DNA from: Roseateles terrae
GTDB taxonomy: Bacteria > Pseudomonadota > Gammaproteobacteria > Burkholderiales > Burkholderiaceae_C
Direction: 5' to 3'
Assembly (NCBI RefSeq): GCF_014192155.1
Contig: NZ_JACHXO010000001.1
Location: forward strand, 708,069 to 772,068
DNA: 64,000 nucleotides
Both the position numbers and the translations under genes were made by a program. Below are positions 1-9,511 of this stretch, piece after piece. Under the pieces are notes generated by a model. The model was not told where the DNA came from. It saw only the letters and a program-made list of their open reading frames with translations, and searched no databases. Position 1 is the stretch's first letter, and each line of letters opens with the position of its first letter.

Positions 1-805
1 CCGCGCCACCCAGGGCGACCTGACGGCCGAGTGGTACTTCAGCAGGACCGGCTCCTTCACGGTCGCGGCCTTCCACAAGGACCTGAAGGACGTCATCATC
101 AATCAGACCACGGTGGTGCAGGTGCCCGATGTGACCGGGGCGGCGCAGAACTTCACCGTCACCTCGCCGATCAATGGCGCCAAGGCCAAAGTCAACGGTG
201 TGGAACTGGCCTTCCAGACCTACTTCGACAGCTTGCCCGGCTGGCTCTCCGGGTTCGGGGTGCAGGCCAATTACACCTACGTGAAGAGCAGCACCAAGCT
301 CTACAACCCGGTGACCTCGGCCTACTGCGCCGGCAGCAACAGCGCCTCCAACCTCAACCTGAACCTGAACGGCTGCGACACCGACGGCCGCTCCTTTGGC
401 AATCTGCCACTGGCCAACCTGTCGAAGAATTCCTACAACCTGGCGCTGCTGTATGACCGCGGCCCGATCTCGGCCCGGGTGGCCTACAGCTGGCGGTCCA
501 AGTACCTGCAGGCGGTGAACGTCAACGGCACCAACGGCGGCGATGGACTGGACACCAATCCAAACAGCCCGACCTTCGGCGGCACGTCGGTCGGCTGGGC
601 GCTGCCCACCTGGGCCGATGCCTACGGGCAGCTGGATGCCGGCGTCTACTACAAGTGGAACGACAACCTGACCCTGGGTCTGGAAGGACAGAACCTCACC
701 GACGCCACCTACAAGCAGTTGATGCAGCAGCACATCGGCATGATGGGTCGGGCCTGGTTCAACACCGGCCGGCGCTACACGCTGAGCGCCCGCATGTCCT
801 TCTGA
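1..805 (+). CDS. TonB-dependent receptor, C-terminal part (5' end outside window)
   Basis: The gene enters the window already open, reading from base 2, and stops at 803-805; about 267 residues are visible. They show the alternating pattern of a 22-stranded outer-membrane barrel and the family ending: an [13 protein letters not shown] segment near residue 235, then [11 protein letters not shown] with a terminal Phe, the signal for barrel assembly. Plug domain, TonB box and signal peptide lie outside the window. It is the first gene of a cluster for xyloglucan-active enzymes, only 23 bases upstream of the GH35 gene, so it probably imports xyloglucan oligosaccharides across the outer membrane. 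Family assignment is firm; the substrate is inferred from the neighbours. Confidence 0.88.
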   Translation, partial: RATQGDLTAEWYFSRTGSFTVAAFHKDLKDVIINQTTVVQVPDVTGAAQNFTVTSPINGAKAKVNGVELAFQTYFDSLPGWLSGFGVQANYTYVKSSTKLYNPVTSAYCAGSNSASNLNLNLNGCDTDGRSFGNLPLANLSKNSYNLALLYDRGPISARVAYSWRSKYLQAVNVNGTNGGDGLDTNPNSPTFGGTSVGWALPTWADAYGQLDAGVYYKWNDNLTLGLEGQNLTDATYKQLMQQHIGMMGRAWFNTGRRYTLSARMSF

Positions 806-828
806 CCCGTCGATCCGGAGAACCATCG

Positions 829-2499
829 ATGCAAAGCCGTTCTGACTGGTTGGGGGCGATGAAGACTGTGGCGTTAGCGTCCGCGCTGCTGATAGGCGCA
901 AACGCGCAGGCGGAGTCCCCGGTGGCACCGCGGCTGATCCAGCAGGACGGCCGCTGGACGATGCAGGTCGACGGCCAGCCCTTCCTGATGCTGGCCGGCC
1001 AGGTGCACAACTCCAGCAACTGGGCCGGCGCCCTGCCCCAGGTCTGGGCCGCCATCCGCGATGCCCATGCCAACACGGTGGCGGTGCCGGTGGCCTGGGA
1101 GCAGATCGAGCCGGAGGAAGGCCGGTTCGATTTCAGCTTTGTCGACACCCTGCTCAGCCAGGCGCGTGAGCAGAAGGTGCGGCTGGTGCTGCTGTGGTTC
1201 GGGACCTGGAAGAACACCAGTGCGCAGTACACGCCAGCGTGGGTGAAGCTGCACCCCGAGCGTTTTCCGCCGATGCTGGATGAGGAAGGCAAGCCGAGCT
1301 ACTGCCTCTCGCCCTTTGGGGAGTCCACCCTCGAATCGGATCGGCGCGCCTTCGTGGCGCTGATGCGGCATCTGAAGCAGGTGGATGGCGACCGGCACAC
1401 CGTCATCATGGTACAGGTGGAGAACGAGGTCGGCACCTACGGCCTGGCGCGGGATCACGGTGCTGCCGCCGAAGCGGCTTTCAATGCCCCCGTGCCGGAC
1501 GCCATCCTGAAGGGCCAGCCGCCAAAGGCATCGAGCCGCGGCCGCGGCAGCTGGCGCGAGGTGTATGGCGAGGATGCCGACCAGTACTTCCACAGCTGGG
1601 CCATCGCCCGCTACATCGACCGCATCGCCGAGGCCGGCAAGGCGGTGCATCCGCTGCCGATGTCGGTGAACAACGCGCTGCGGGACCCGCTGGAACCCCT
1701 GACCCCCTGGAAGAAGAACTTTGCCAGCGGCGGGCCCACCTACGACGTGCTAGGGCTCTACAAGGCAGCGGCGCCCCACATCGACGTGATCGGTCCCGAC
1801 CTCTACATGCCGGAGTCCGCCAAGGTGACGCGGGTGCTCGACCAGTTCCAGCGCCCTGACAACGCCCTGTGGGTACCGGAGATCGGCAATGCGGATCGGT
1901 ATGCCCGCTACTTGTGGCAGGTGGTGGGACGCGGCGGCATCGGTGTCTCTCCGTTCGGCGTCGACTATGCGGACTACAGCAACTATCCGCTGGGCAGCCG
2001 CTTCACCGATGAACGCATGACGGCGCCGATCGCGGCCGTCTACCGACTGCTGCGGCCGATGGCATCGCAGTGGGCAGGGTGGGCGCAGCAGGGACGGACC
2101 CAAGGCGCGGCCGAAGGCAACGACCATGCGCCACAGACCCTGGCGCTCGACGGCTGGACCGTGCAGTTGATCTTTGGCGAATGGCAGTTCGGTGAGCGCA
2201 GCTGGCCGCAGCTCAAGGATGATGCGCCCCCGGGCAGCGAGACGCCGGCAGGCGGCGTGGCCGTAGCGCAGATCGGGCCGGACGAGTTCATCCTGGTGGG
2301 CCAACGGGTGCGGCTGCGTGTCTCGCCGGACAGCAGCTTCCGGGGACGCGGCCATACGCTGCTGTCGGCGGAGGAAGGCCAGTTCGATTCGAACGGACGC
2401 TGGGTGATGACGCGGCGCTGGAATGGCGACCAGGTCGATTGGGGCTTCAACCTGCCCGCACGGGGCACCGTGCTGCGGGTGCGGATGGGGCGGTACTGA
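829..2499 (+). CDS. GH35 beta-galactosidase (DUF5597-type C-terminus)
   Basis: A 556-residue secreted glycosidase with a signal peptide at residues 1-28 (ending ANAQA). The GH35 TIM barrel shows the acid/base glutamate E200 in [11 protein letters not shown] and the probable nucleophile E351 in [10 protein letters not shown]. The C-terminal 150 residues match the beta-rich DUF5597-type domain found in Bgl35A-like enzymes. Start ATG 829 is supported by GGAG at 817-820; a longer frame upstream overlaps the receptor gene and is not used. The enzyme should remove beta-1,2-galactose from xyloglucan side chains. Its stop shares one base with the start of the GH74 gene, so the two are translationally coupled. 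The galactosidase role is from family knowledge; specificity for xyloglucan is from context. Confidence 0.87.
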   Translation: MQSRSDWLGAMKTVALASALLIGANAQAESPVAPRLIQQDGRWTMQVDGQPFLMLAGQVHNSSNWAGALPQVWAAIRDAHANTVAVPVAWEQIEPEEGRFDFSFVDTLLSQAREQKVRLVLLWFGTWKNTSAQYTPAWVKLHPERFPPMLDEEGKPSYCLSPFGESTLESDRRAFVALMRHLKQVDGDRHTVIMVQVENEVGTYGLARDHGAAAEAAFNAPVPDAILKGQPPKASSRGRGSWREVYGEDADQYFHSWAIARYIDRIAEAGKAVHPLPMSVNNALRDPLEPLTPWKKNFASGGPTYDVLGLYKAAAPHIDVIGPDLYMPESAKVTRVLDQFQRPDNALWVPEIGNADRYARYLWQVVGRGGIGVSPFGVDYADYSNYPLGSRFTDERMTAPIAAVYRLLRPMASQWAGWAQQGRTQGAAEGNDHAPQTLALDGWTVQLIFGEWQFGERSWPQLKDDAPPGSETPAGGVAVAQIGPDEFILVGQRVRLRVSPDSSFRGRGHTLLSAEEGQFDSNGRWVMTRRWNGDQVDWGFNLPARGTVLRVRMGRY

Positions 2500-4970
2500 T
2501 GGGGCTCAAGAACATCCAGGGCGCCATGGCCCACGACGACCACAAGCCGGACGACGAGGGGCACGAGCAGCCTCGGGAGCACCTGCACGGCGGCCCCCCC
2601 GGCCGACGCCGCTGGCTGGCCCTTCACGCCCGGTCGGCGGCGGGTGTGCTCGCGTGGAGCGTCGCCCCCGCCTTCATGGCCTCGGCCCAATCCCGACCCC
2701 AGGCACCTGCCACCGAAGCGACGCACCCGCGACGCGCGAGGCCCTACCGGTGGACCGCCGTGCCGTTTGGCGGTGGTGGCTATGTGGACGGTCTCCTGTT
2801 CCATCCCACCCAGCGGGATCTTCTCTACTGCCGCACCGACATCGGCGGCGCCTACCGCTACGACCCGAGTGCGCAGCGCTGGATCCAGCTGCTGGACCCC
2901 CTCCCCCGCGCGCAGGCTGACCTGATGGGCGTGCTCAGCCTCGCCGTCGACCCCAACGACGCCGATCGCCTCTACGCTGCTTGCGGTCTTTATCTCGATC
3001 CTGCGGCTCAGGACGGCGCCGTGATGGCCTCCACCGACCGGGGGGCCACCTGGACGGTGCATCCGCTCACGCTGAAGCTGGGCGGCAACTCGGCGGGACG
3101 CGGCAGCGGTGAGCGGCTCCAGGTCGATCCCTGGCGAGGCGAGGTCCTGCTGCTGGGCACGTCCCAGAACGGCCTGCTGCGAAGTGCCGACCGCGGCCGC
3201 CGCTTCGAACCCCTGCCCTTTGCGCCGCGGCATGTGTCGCTGGTGCTGCTGGACCCTTCCAGCGGCCGTCCCGGCCAGGCTGCGCAACGGATCTACGTCG
3301 GCAGCCACGATCAACCTGGGCTCTATCTCTCCGAGGATGGCGGCCAGCACTTCCAGCCGGTCGCGGAGACACCGGCCCAGGCGCCACAACATGCGGCCCT
3401 CGGACCCGATGGCGTCCTGTATGTGAGCTTCGCCCTGGGGGACGGCCGCCATGTAGCCAACCCCAGCTACGCCACCACCGGCAGCGTCTGGAAACGCGAT
3501 GCCCAGGGTCAATGGACGGACATCACCCCGGTGCGACCGGGAACGGGGCGTCAGGGCTTCGGATATTCGGGCCTCGATGTGGACCGTCAACAGCCCGGCC
3601 GTCTGGTGGTGTCCACCATTGAACGCTGGATGGACGGCGACGACCTGTTTGTGAGCGAGGACGGAGGCGTCTCGTGGACGGCGATGGGCGCACGTTCCCG
3701 GCATGAGCTGGGCACCCATTCCTGGCTGGCCAACTACAAGGCCAACACCCGCCGCCCCGATCCCATGGGGCATTGGCTGGCCGATGTGAAGATCGATCCC
3801 TTCAATGGGCGCCGGGCCGCCTACGGCACCGGGTATGGCGTCTGGATGACGGACGGCTTCGAGAGCCGTCCTGAAGCGCCCAGGGTGCCATGGCGGTTTG
3901 CGGTCGATGGCATCGAGGAAACCGCAACGCTGGAGATCAAGTGCCCACCGGTGGGCGCGACCTTGCTGGCGGCGATGGGCGATGTGTCGGGCGCGGGTTG
4001 GGACCGCCTGGATGCGCAGGCTTCGAGGCGTCTGTTCACCCCCAGCAACGAGACGAACCGGTCGATCGACTTCGCCGGCCTTGCCCCGGAGATTCTGGCG
4101 CGGACGTCCGACCATTGCCCGACCGGCGGGTATGTGTCGACAGACGGTGGGCTGTCCTGGCGCGCCTTCGGGCGGTCGTCACGGCTGGCGTCGACTGCCC
4201 AAGGCAGCCAGGCGCCGACCGGGATCGTCGCGGTGTCGAGCAAGGGCGGCTTCCTGCTGTGGGCACCCGAGGGGCAGCCGGCCTTGTGGTCGGCGGATCT
4301 GGGGCGCACCTGGTCTGCGAGCCAGGGCTGGCCCGCGTCCCCGAGCGCGCGACTGTGGCCGGTCGCCGACCGGGTGAATGAAGGCGTGTTCTATCTGCAT
4401 GACCGCGCCAGCGGGTCGGTACTGATCTCCGACGATGGCGGTGCCCGCTTCCGACCCATGCTGACCGGCCTGCCGGTGGTGAACGACCATGAGGAGGCAC
4501 AGCTGATCGCCGGGCCGGATCGTGCACGCGATCTGTGGATGGCGCTGCCTGACGGACTGATCCGCTTCGGCGCTCAGAGCCCCACGCCGCAGCGCCTGCC
4601 GCATGTGGCGCAGGCCTGGATGCTGGCACTGGGGGCCGCTGCGCCGGGCGCACGGACACCGGCGCTGTATGTGTGGGGACGGGTCCGGACGGGCGCTGAC
4701 GGACAGTTGAACGCGCAAAACGGCGCCGAAAGGGACGCGCAAAGGGACGCAAACGGAGATGCCGAGAGGGACGCCCAGGGGGGCGACCCGGGAGAAGAGG
4801 GATTTTTCCGATCCGATGACGCTGGCCAGACCTTCGTCCGCATCAACGACGCGCAGCACCAGTATGGACGGCTGCTGCACATGGCGGCCCATCCGCGTGA
4901 GCATGGTGTGGTGTTCATCGCGCCTCACGGTCGTGGGGTGCTGGTGGGACGACCGGAGGCACGCGCATGA
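2499..4970 (+). CDS. GH74 endo-xyloglucanase
   Basis: An 823-residue protein built of BNR-type beta-propeller repeats (repeated DGG-SW motifs). The opening GGGGYVDGLLFHPTQRDLLY and TDIGGAYR are the GH74 signature. D114 in TDIGG and D495 in AAMGDVSG fit the two catalytic aspartates, one from each propeller. The N-terminus has a GRRRW cluster before a hydrophobic stretch ending ASA (about residue 67), a possible Tat-like signal. Initiation at ATG 2499 (TGATG overlap) or at 2526 is possible. Residues about 735-770 hold a Gln/Asn/Asp-rich low-complexity insert (NAQNGAERDAQRDANGD) not expected in the family. Product: endo-cleavage of the xyloglucan backbone outside the cell or at its surface. The cluster partners make this the defining enzyme. 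Confidence 0.88.
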   Translation: MGLKNIQGAMAHDDHKPDDEGHEQPREHLHGGPPGRRRWLALHARSAAGVLAWSVAPAFMASAQSRPQAPATEATHPRRARPYRWTAVPFGGGGYVDGLLFHPTQRDLLYCRTDIGGAYRYDPSAQRWIQLLDPLPRAQADLMGVLSLAVDPNDADRLYAACGLYLDPAAQDGAVMASTDRGATWTVHPLTLKLGGNSAGRGSGERLQVDPWRGEVLLLGTSQNGLLRSADRGRRFEPLPFAPRHVSLVLLDPSSGRPGQAAQRIYVGSHDQPGLYLSEDGGQHFQPVAETPAQAPQHAALGPDGVLYVSFALGDGRHVANPSYATTGSVWKRDAQGQWTDITPVRPGTGRQGFGYSGLDVDRQQPGRLVVSTIERWMDGDDLFVSEDGGVSWTAMGARSRHELGTHSWLANYKANTRRPDPMGHWLADVKIDPFNGRRAAYGTGYGVWMTDGFESRPEAPRVPWRFAVDGIEETATLEIKCPPVGATLLAAMGDVSGAGWDRLDAQASRRLFTPSNETNRSIDFAGLAPEILARTSDHCPTGGYVSTDGGLSWRAFGRSSRLASTAQGSQAPTGIVAVSSKGGFLLWAPEGQPALWSADLGRTWSASQGWPASPSARLWPVADRVNEGVFYLHDRASGSVLISDDGGARFRPMLTGLPVVNDHEEAQLIAGPDRARDLWMALPDGLIRFGAQSPTPQRLPHVAQAWMLALGAAAPGARTPALYVWGRVRTGADGQLNAQNGAERDAQRDANGDAERDAQGGDPGEEGFFRSDDAGQTFVRINDAQHQYGRLLHMAAHPREHGVVFIAPHGRGVLVGRPEARA

Positions 4971-5077
4971 TGGCGATTCGACTGGCGTCACGCCGACCGG
5001 ATGCTGATGCTGTGCCCGCGTCGCAGCCGGCTGCGGCCCTGTCCGTAGCGGCTGCCGGCAGGAGCGCCGCAGCCCTC

Positions 5078-7993
5078 ATGACGACAAACTTGCAGGGGAC
5101 GAGGCGGCGGTCGATGCGAGCCGCGCTCCTCGTGGTGGCACTGCTGGCTCTCGTGTGCGGCGTTGCCAGGGCGAAGGCGCCCAACGGCTCATCGTTGTCG
5201 CCGTCCCGCGCACTGGCGCCTGCTGCTGGCGCGGCGCCCTCGGGCCAGCCGATGACACACGGCCTGACCCTCCACTACGAGCGCCCTGCCCCCGACACGC
5301 CTGCCGGCTGGGAGCAGCAGGCGCTCCCGATAGGCAACGGCCGGTTGGGCGCGATGCTGTTCGGCGGCGTGGCCAGAGACCGTGTGTCCTTCAACGACAT
5401 CACGCTCTGGACGGGCGATGCCCAGCAGATGGGCGCCTATCAGCCGTTTGGGAATGTGGTGCTGGAGCTTCCCGGGCATGACCGGGAGATTGGTGGATAT
5501 CAGCGCTCGCTGGACATTGCGTCGGCAGTTCATCGTGTGCGGTACCGCCATCGCGGCGTCTGGTTCGAGCGGGAGACCTTTGCCAGCCATCCGGATCAGG
5601 TGATCGTGATGCGGCTGACGGCCAGCCGTCCAGGTCAGTACAGCGGGCGCGTGCGCCTTGAAGACCGTCATGGCGCGTCGATCCTGGTGGACGGCGCCAT
5701 GACTGAAGCGGTCGGGACGCTCGCGCCGCTGGCATCGGCACCAACATCGGCACCAACATCGGCATCGGCATCCGCATCGGCGGCGTCAGTGTCGTCCACG
5801 GCTCCAGGATCGCTTGCATACGCCAGCCGCCTCCAGGTGCTGCACGAGGGCGGACGCGTTCAGCAGGACGGACCGTCCCTCGTCTTTGATGGCTGCAACA
5901 GCGTCACCCTGATCCTGGCCGCCGGAACGAGCTACGTCCCGGACGCCACCCGCGCCTTCCTTGGCGACTCGCCCCGCGCCAGGGTCGCCGCCCAGGCCGA
6001 GGCCGCAGCCGCCCAAACCTTCGACCAACTGCGCCACACGCATCTCCAGGACCATCAGCGGCTGTTCTCCCGCGTCCATCTGTATCTGGGGCGTTCCCCT
6101 GTGGATCGAACCCGGCTGCCCACGGACGCCCGTCTCCTTCGCTACACCCGCGACGGGCAGGATCCAGAGCTGGAATCGCTGTATGTGCAGTTCGGTCGTT
6201 ATCTGCTGATCGCCAGCTCCCGGGACAGCCTGCCCGCCAATCTGCAGGGCTTGTGGAACGACAGCCTGACGCCGCCCTGGAACGCGGACTATCACACCAA
6301 CATCAATCTGCAGATGAACTATTGGCCGGCGGAGACGGCCAACCTGTCGGAACTGGCGCAGCCGTTCTTCCGGTTCGTGCAGAGCCAGATCCCTGTGTAC
6401 CGCCGCACGGTCGCGAACACTGCTGCTGCATCGCTTGCTGCCGCGTCCGGCGCCCGTGGCGCCCATGGCGAAGCGACGTCGCATGTGATGCCCGCTGGAG
6501 ACGAGGCCAGCGCTACTCCGGCGGCCGGCGACAGTGTGGCCGGCATGCTCGCGCCGCCCGACGCCGTCTCCCACGAGCCAATCCCGATCGACGCCCACGC
6601 AGGTCACGCGCGCCCGCCGGAAGAGCGCTTTCTGACTCCCGATGGACGCCCTGTGCGCGGATGGACCGTGCGCACCGAATCAAATCCCTTCGGCGCCATG
6701 GGCTACCTCTGGAACAAGACCGGCAACGCCTGGTACGCCCTGCACTTCTGGGAGCACTACGCCTTTGGCCGCGATGAGACCTTCCTGCGGCAGACCGCCT
6801 ATCCGCTGATGAAGGAGGTCTGTCATTTCTGGGAGGACCAGCTCAAGCCGCTGCCCGACGGCCGGCTCGTAGCGCCGATGGGCTGGTCGCCAGAACATGG
6901 TCCGGTGGAAGACGGTGTGAGCTACGACCAGCAGATCCTCTGGGAGCTCTTCAACAACACCGTCACGGCCGCTCAGGTGCTGCAGATGGATGCGCAGTGG
7001 CGAGAGCACATCGCGGATCTGCGAGACCGTCTCGCGGGCCCGCGCATGGGCCGCTGGGGGCAGTTGCTGGAGTGGTTGCAAGAAAAGGACGACCCGGTGC
7101 TGGACACGCCCACCGACACCCACCGGCACATCTCCCATCTGTTTGCCGTGTTTCCAGGACGGCAGATTTCTCCGGAACGCACGCCTGCGCTGGCTCACGC
7201 CGCCCGCCGCACGCTGCAGGCCCGGGGGGATGCGGGCACCGGCTGGTCGATGGCCTGGAAGATGGCCTTCCGCGCCCGACTGGGCGATGGCGATGAAGCT
7301 CACCACCTGCTGCGTGGCCTGCTCGCCACGCCGGGCGCGCGGGCGGCCCAGACGTCAGGTCCTGGCACCGAGCACAACAACCATGGCGGGACCTACGCGA
7401 ACCTGCTGGATGCACATCCGCCGTTCCAGATCGACGGCAACTTCGGCGCCACCGCGGCTGTGATGGAAATGCTGCTCCAGTCCCATGCTGACGTGCTGCA
7501 TCTGCTGCCCGCGCTGCCCGCAGCGTGGCCCGAGGGTGAGGTGCGCGGCCTGCGGGCCCGAGGCGGGCTGGAGGTGGACCTCCGCTGGTCCGCCGGTCGC
7601 CTGACGGAAGCCACCCTTCGCACTGACTCGCCCGCAGCCGCGGTGGTGGTGCGAACCGGTGACCGGCGCCGCGAGGTGCTGGTGCAGCCGGGGCAGGCCC
7701 TGGTGCTGGATGGCCAACTGCGCACCGTGGAACCCGTCAGGACCACGCCTCAGGGGCCGTCGGCACGGTCAAGGCGATCGGGGGCATCCACACGAGCGGG
7801 CACATCAACACGATCGGCGCAGTCCCTGCCGTCACTGGTGTCACTGCCGTCCCCGTCCCAGGCACCCTGGGCATCCCCATCTCCGTCCTCGTCCTCGTTC
7901 CCCTCCACGCCTCAGCCCGACGGCCGTCACGACGCCTCGATCGTGGCGCTGCCGTTCCCCCCTTCCACCGCTCACCGACTCCACCCGCTATGA
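5078..7993 (+). CDS. GH95 alpha-L-fucosidase
   Basis: A retaining-type family assignment is not expected: GH95 enzymes invert, releasing terminal alpha-1,2-fucose from xyloglucan. Seen: PIGNGRLGAMLFGG and FNDITLWTGD near the N-terminus, TNINLQMNYWP with the paired asparagines N408/N410, GWSPEHG with probable acid E606, and QIDGNFG with probable base-side D786. The frame opens at 4967 (ATGA overlap with GH74), but the signal peptide (RAALLVVALLALVCGVARA) follows ATG 5078 or 5114, so 5078 with AGGAG at 5060-5064 is preferred; 971 residues. Three low-complexity stretches are odd: Ser/Ala/Thr repeats at 5731-5800, about 60 residues inserted at 6415-6610, and a Ser/Pro/Arg tail of about 85 residues at 7735-7990. 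Confidence 0.85.
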   Translation: MTTNLQGTRRRSMRAALLVVALLALVCGVARAKAPNGSSLSPSRALAPAAGAAPSGQPMTHGLTLHYERPAPDTPAGWEQQALPIGNGRLGAMLFGGVARDRVSFNDITLWTGDAQQMGAYQPFGNVVLELPGHDREIGGYQRSLDIASAVHRVRYRHRGVWFERETFASHPDQVIVMRLTASRPGQYSGRVRLEDRHGASILVDGAMTEAVGTLAPLASAPTSAPTSASASASAASVSSTAPGSLAYASRLQVLHEGGRVQQDGPSLVFDGCNSVTLILAAGTSYVPDATRAFLGDSPRARVAAQAEAAAAQTFDQLRHTHLQDHQRLFSRVHLYLGRSPVDRTRLPTDARLLRYTRDGQDPELESLYVQFGRYLLIASSRDSLPANLQGLWNDSLTPPWNADYHTNINLQMNYWPAETANLSELAQPFFRFVQSQIPVYRRTVANTAAASLAAASGARGAHGEATSHVMPAGDEASATPAAGDSVAGMLAPPDAVSHEPIPIDAHAGHARPPEERFLTPDGRPVRGWTVRTESNPFGAMGYLWNKTGNAWYALHFWEHYAFGRDETFLRQTAYPLMKEVCHFWEDQLKPLPDGRLVAPMGWSPEHGPVEDGVSYDQQILWELFNNTVTAAQVLQMDAQWREHIADLRDRLAGPRMGRWGQLLEWLQEKDDPVLDTPTDTHRHISHLFAVFPGRQISPERTPALAHAARRTLQARGDAGTGWSMAWKMAFRARLGDGDEAHHLLRGLLATPGARAAQTSGPGTEHNNHGGTYANLLDAHPPFQIDGNFGATAAVMEMLLQSHADVLHLLPALPAAWPEGEVRGLRARGGLEVDLRWSAGRLTEATLRTDSPAAAVVVRTGDRRREVLVQPGQALVLDGQLRTVEPVRTTPQGPSARSRRSGASTRAGTSTRSAQSLPSLVSLPSPSQAPWASPSPSSSSFPSTPQPDGRHDASIVALPFPPSTAHRLHPL

Positions 7994-9399
7994 ACCTGCT
8001 GCGTATGGTCATGACCGCAACCACCCTGACTGCCTCTCTGGCCGCCGCCGCTGCGGGCGGCTCCCCCGCCCCGGCCGTGACAACGGCCCCGGATGAACTG
8101 CCGCTGTTCGTCGGCAAGCCGCTGTCCGGCTGGTCCATCGGTGTGGCCGACTTCGAACAGAGTGCCCGCCTCACCGGCGAGCGCGCCACCGTCCCGAAGC
8201 AGGCCAACAGCCAGGTGCCCGCCAGCGAGGTCCACGCGCTGCGCGCCACCAGGACCGAGCGCGGCGACGCCCTCACCCTTCAATGGAAAGAGTCCTGGTT
8301 CGCCACCCTGCGGCTGGAAGGCGGCGCGCCGGTCGACCTGCGCCCCTACCTCGCGCACGGCACGCTGGAGTTCGACATCAAGGTCGACGATCTCGCCAAG
8401 GGCGGGTTGAGCGTCAAGCTGGCCTGCGGCGACGGCTGCGAACGCAAGGTCAACTACCTGCTGCCCGCGCGAGCGCTGGAGGGCAAAGGCTGGCAACGCC
8501 TCTCGTTCGCCCTCAACTGCTTCAAACGGGATGACGACGACTTCAGCGCCGTCCGTCAGCCCTTCAGCGTGGACACCAGCGGCACCGGCCAGGTCACCAT
8601 TGCCAATGTCCGGGTGCTCAAGCGCGGCCTGCCCAACGCCTTCTGCGCCGACCCTCGCACCGAGTCCGTCACGCCCAGCCCACTGCTGCAGACCTGGGCG
8701 CTGGAATGGTGGATCCCCCGCCATGAGCAGAAGCTGGCCCAGGTGCAGCAGATGCGGTCGAGCGGTCCACTGCCGGAGGTCGTCTTCATTGGCGACTCCA
8801 TCACCCAGGGCTGGGAAGATGTGGGAGCACCCGTCTGGCGCGAATACTTCTCGCGCTATCAACCGTTGAACCTCGGCTTTGGCGGCGACCATACCGAAAA
8901 CGTGCTGTGGCGCCTGCAGCATGGCGAGATCGACGGCATCGCGCCCAAGGTGGCGGTGCTGATGATCGGCACCAACAACACCGGTGACCGCATGGAAGAT
9001 CCTCGCACCACCACCGAGGGCATCCGCCGCCTCATCACTGAGCTGCGCATGCGGCTGCCGGCCACCCGCATCCTGCTGCTGGCGGTGTTCCCGCGGGAAC
9101 AGAAACCCGGCGGTCCGCTGCGGGCCATCAATGACGAGGTGAACCGGCGCATCGCCAGCCTCGCCGACGGCGAAACCGTGCAGTTCCTCGACATCCGCCA
9201 CACCCTGATGAATGCCGACGGCACCCTCTCCGCCGATGTGATGCCGGACTGGCTGCATCTCAGCGAGAAGGGCTACCGCCTCTGGGCCGAGGCGATGGCG
9301 CCGACGCTGGCCGAGCTGGTGCGCACGACGCCGGCCGTCGTGCCGTCGCGGGCCGGAGCGCCGTCACCGGCGGGTGCAGCTCCGTCCTCGTCGCCATGA
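7990..9399 (+). CDS. SGNH/GDSL esterase with N-terminal carbohydrate-binding-like domain
   Basis: A 469-residue protein overlapping GH95 by ATGA. A signal peptide (residues 1-24) is followed by a beta-sandwich domain (about 35-215, with IKVDDLAKGGLSVKLACG and the tail FSVDTSGTGQVTIANVRVLK) resembling the galactose-binding-like ExoP-type domain. An SGNH hydrolase domain occupies about 260-450. Seen: FIGDSITQGW with nucleophile S270, the GGDHTEN block, MIGTNNTGD, and the DWLHLS block with D420 and H423. The plausible job is deacetylation of xyloglucan or its oligosaccharides, as acetylesterases occur in other xyloglucan loci (family CE20 in Xanthomonas). Here the extra domain precedes the SGNH domain. 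Hydrolase fold is sure, substrate is inferred. Confidence 0.8.
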   Translation: MNLLRMVMTATTLTASLAAAAAGGSPAPAVTTAPDELPLFVGKPLSGWSIGVADFEQSARLTGERATVPKQANSQVPASEVHALRATRTERGDALTLQWKESWFATLRLEGGAPVDLRPYLAHGTLEFDIKVDDLAKGGLSVKLACGDGCERKVNYLLPARALEGKGWQRLSFALNCFKRDDDDFSAVRQPFSVDTSGTGQVTIANVRVLKRGLPNAFCADPRTESVTPSPLLQTWALEWWIPRHEQKLAQVQQMRSSGPLPEVVFIGDSITQGWEDVGAPVWREYFSRYQPLNLGFGGDHTENVLWRLQHGEIDGIAPKVAVLMIGTNNTGDRMEDPRTTTEGIRRLITELRMRLPATRILLLAVFPREQKPGGPLRAINDEVNRRIASLADGETVQFLDIRHTLMNADGTLSADVMPDWLHLSEKGYRLWAEAMAPTLAELVRTTPAVVPSRAGAPSPAGAAPSSSP

Positions 9400-9511
9400 C
9401 CGTCCTGCGGGTTTTCCGCCCACCCTTCCGCGCTCCATTCCCCCGCATCGTGGTCCGCCGCGGTGCCTCTGCAGTCCCGGCGCTTGCGCCGTCACCAGGT
9501 GGCTTTGCCTC

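Noticed and set aside
2040-4115. Long minus-strand ORF (691 codons) opposite GH35/GH74
   Set aside because: It is antisense to two genes with complete catalytic motifs and its translation is Arg/Gly/His-rich without any domain.
4967-5077. GH95 start at ATG 4967 with ATGA overlap
   Set aside because: It would place the signal peptide about 50 residues inside the protein; 5078 is preferred, although the overlap keeps 4967 possible.
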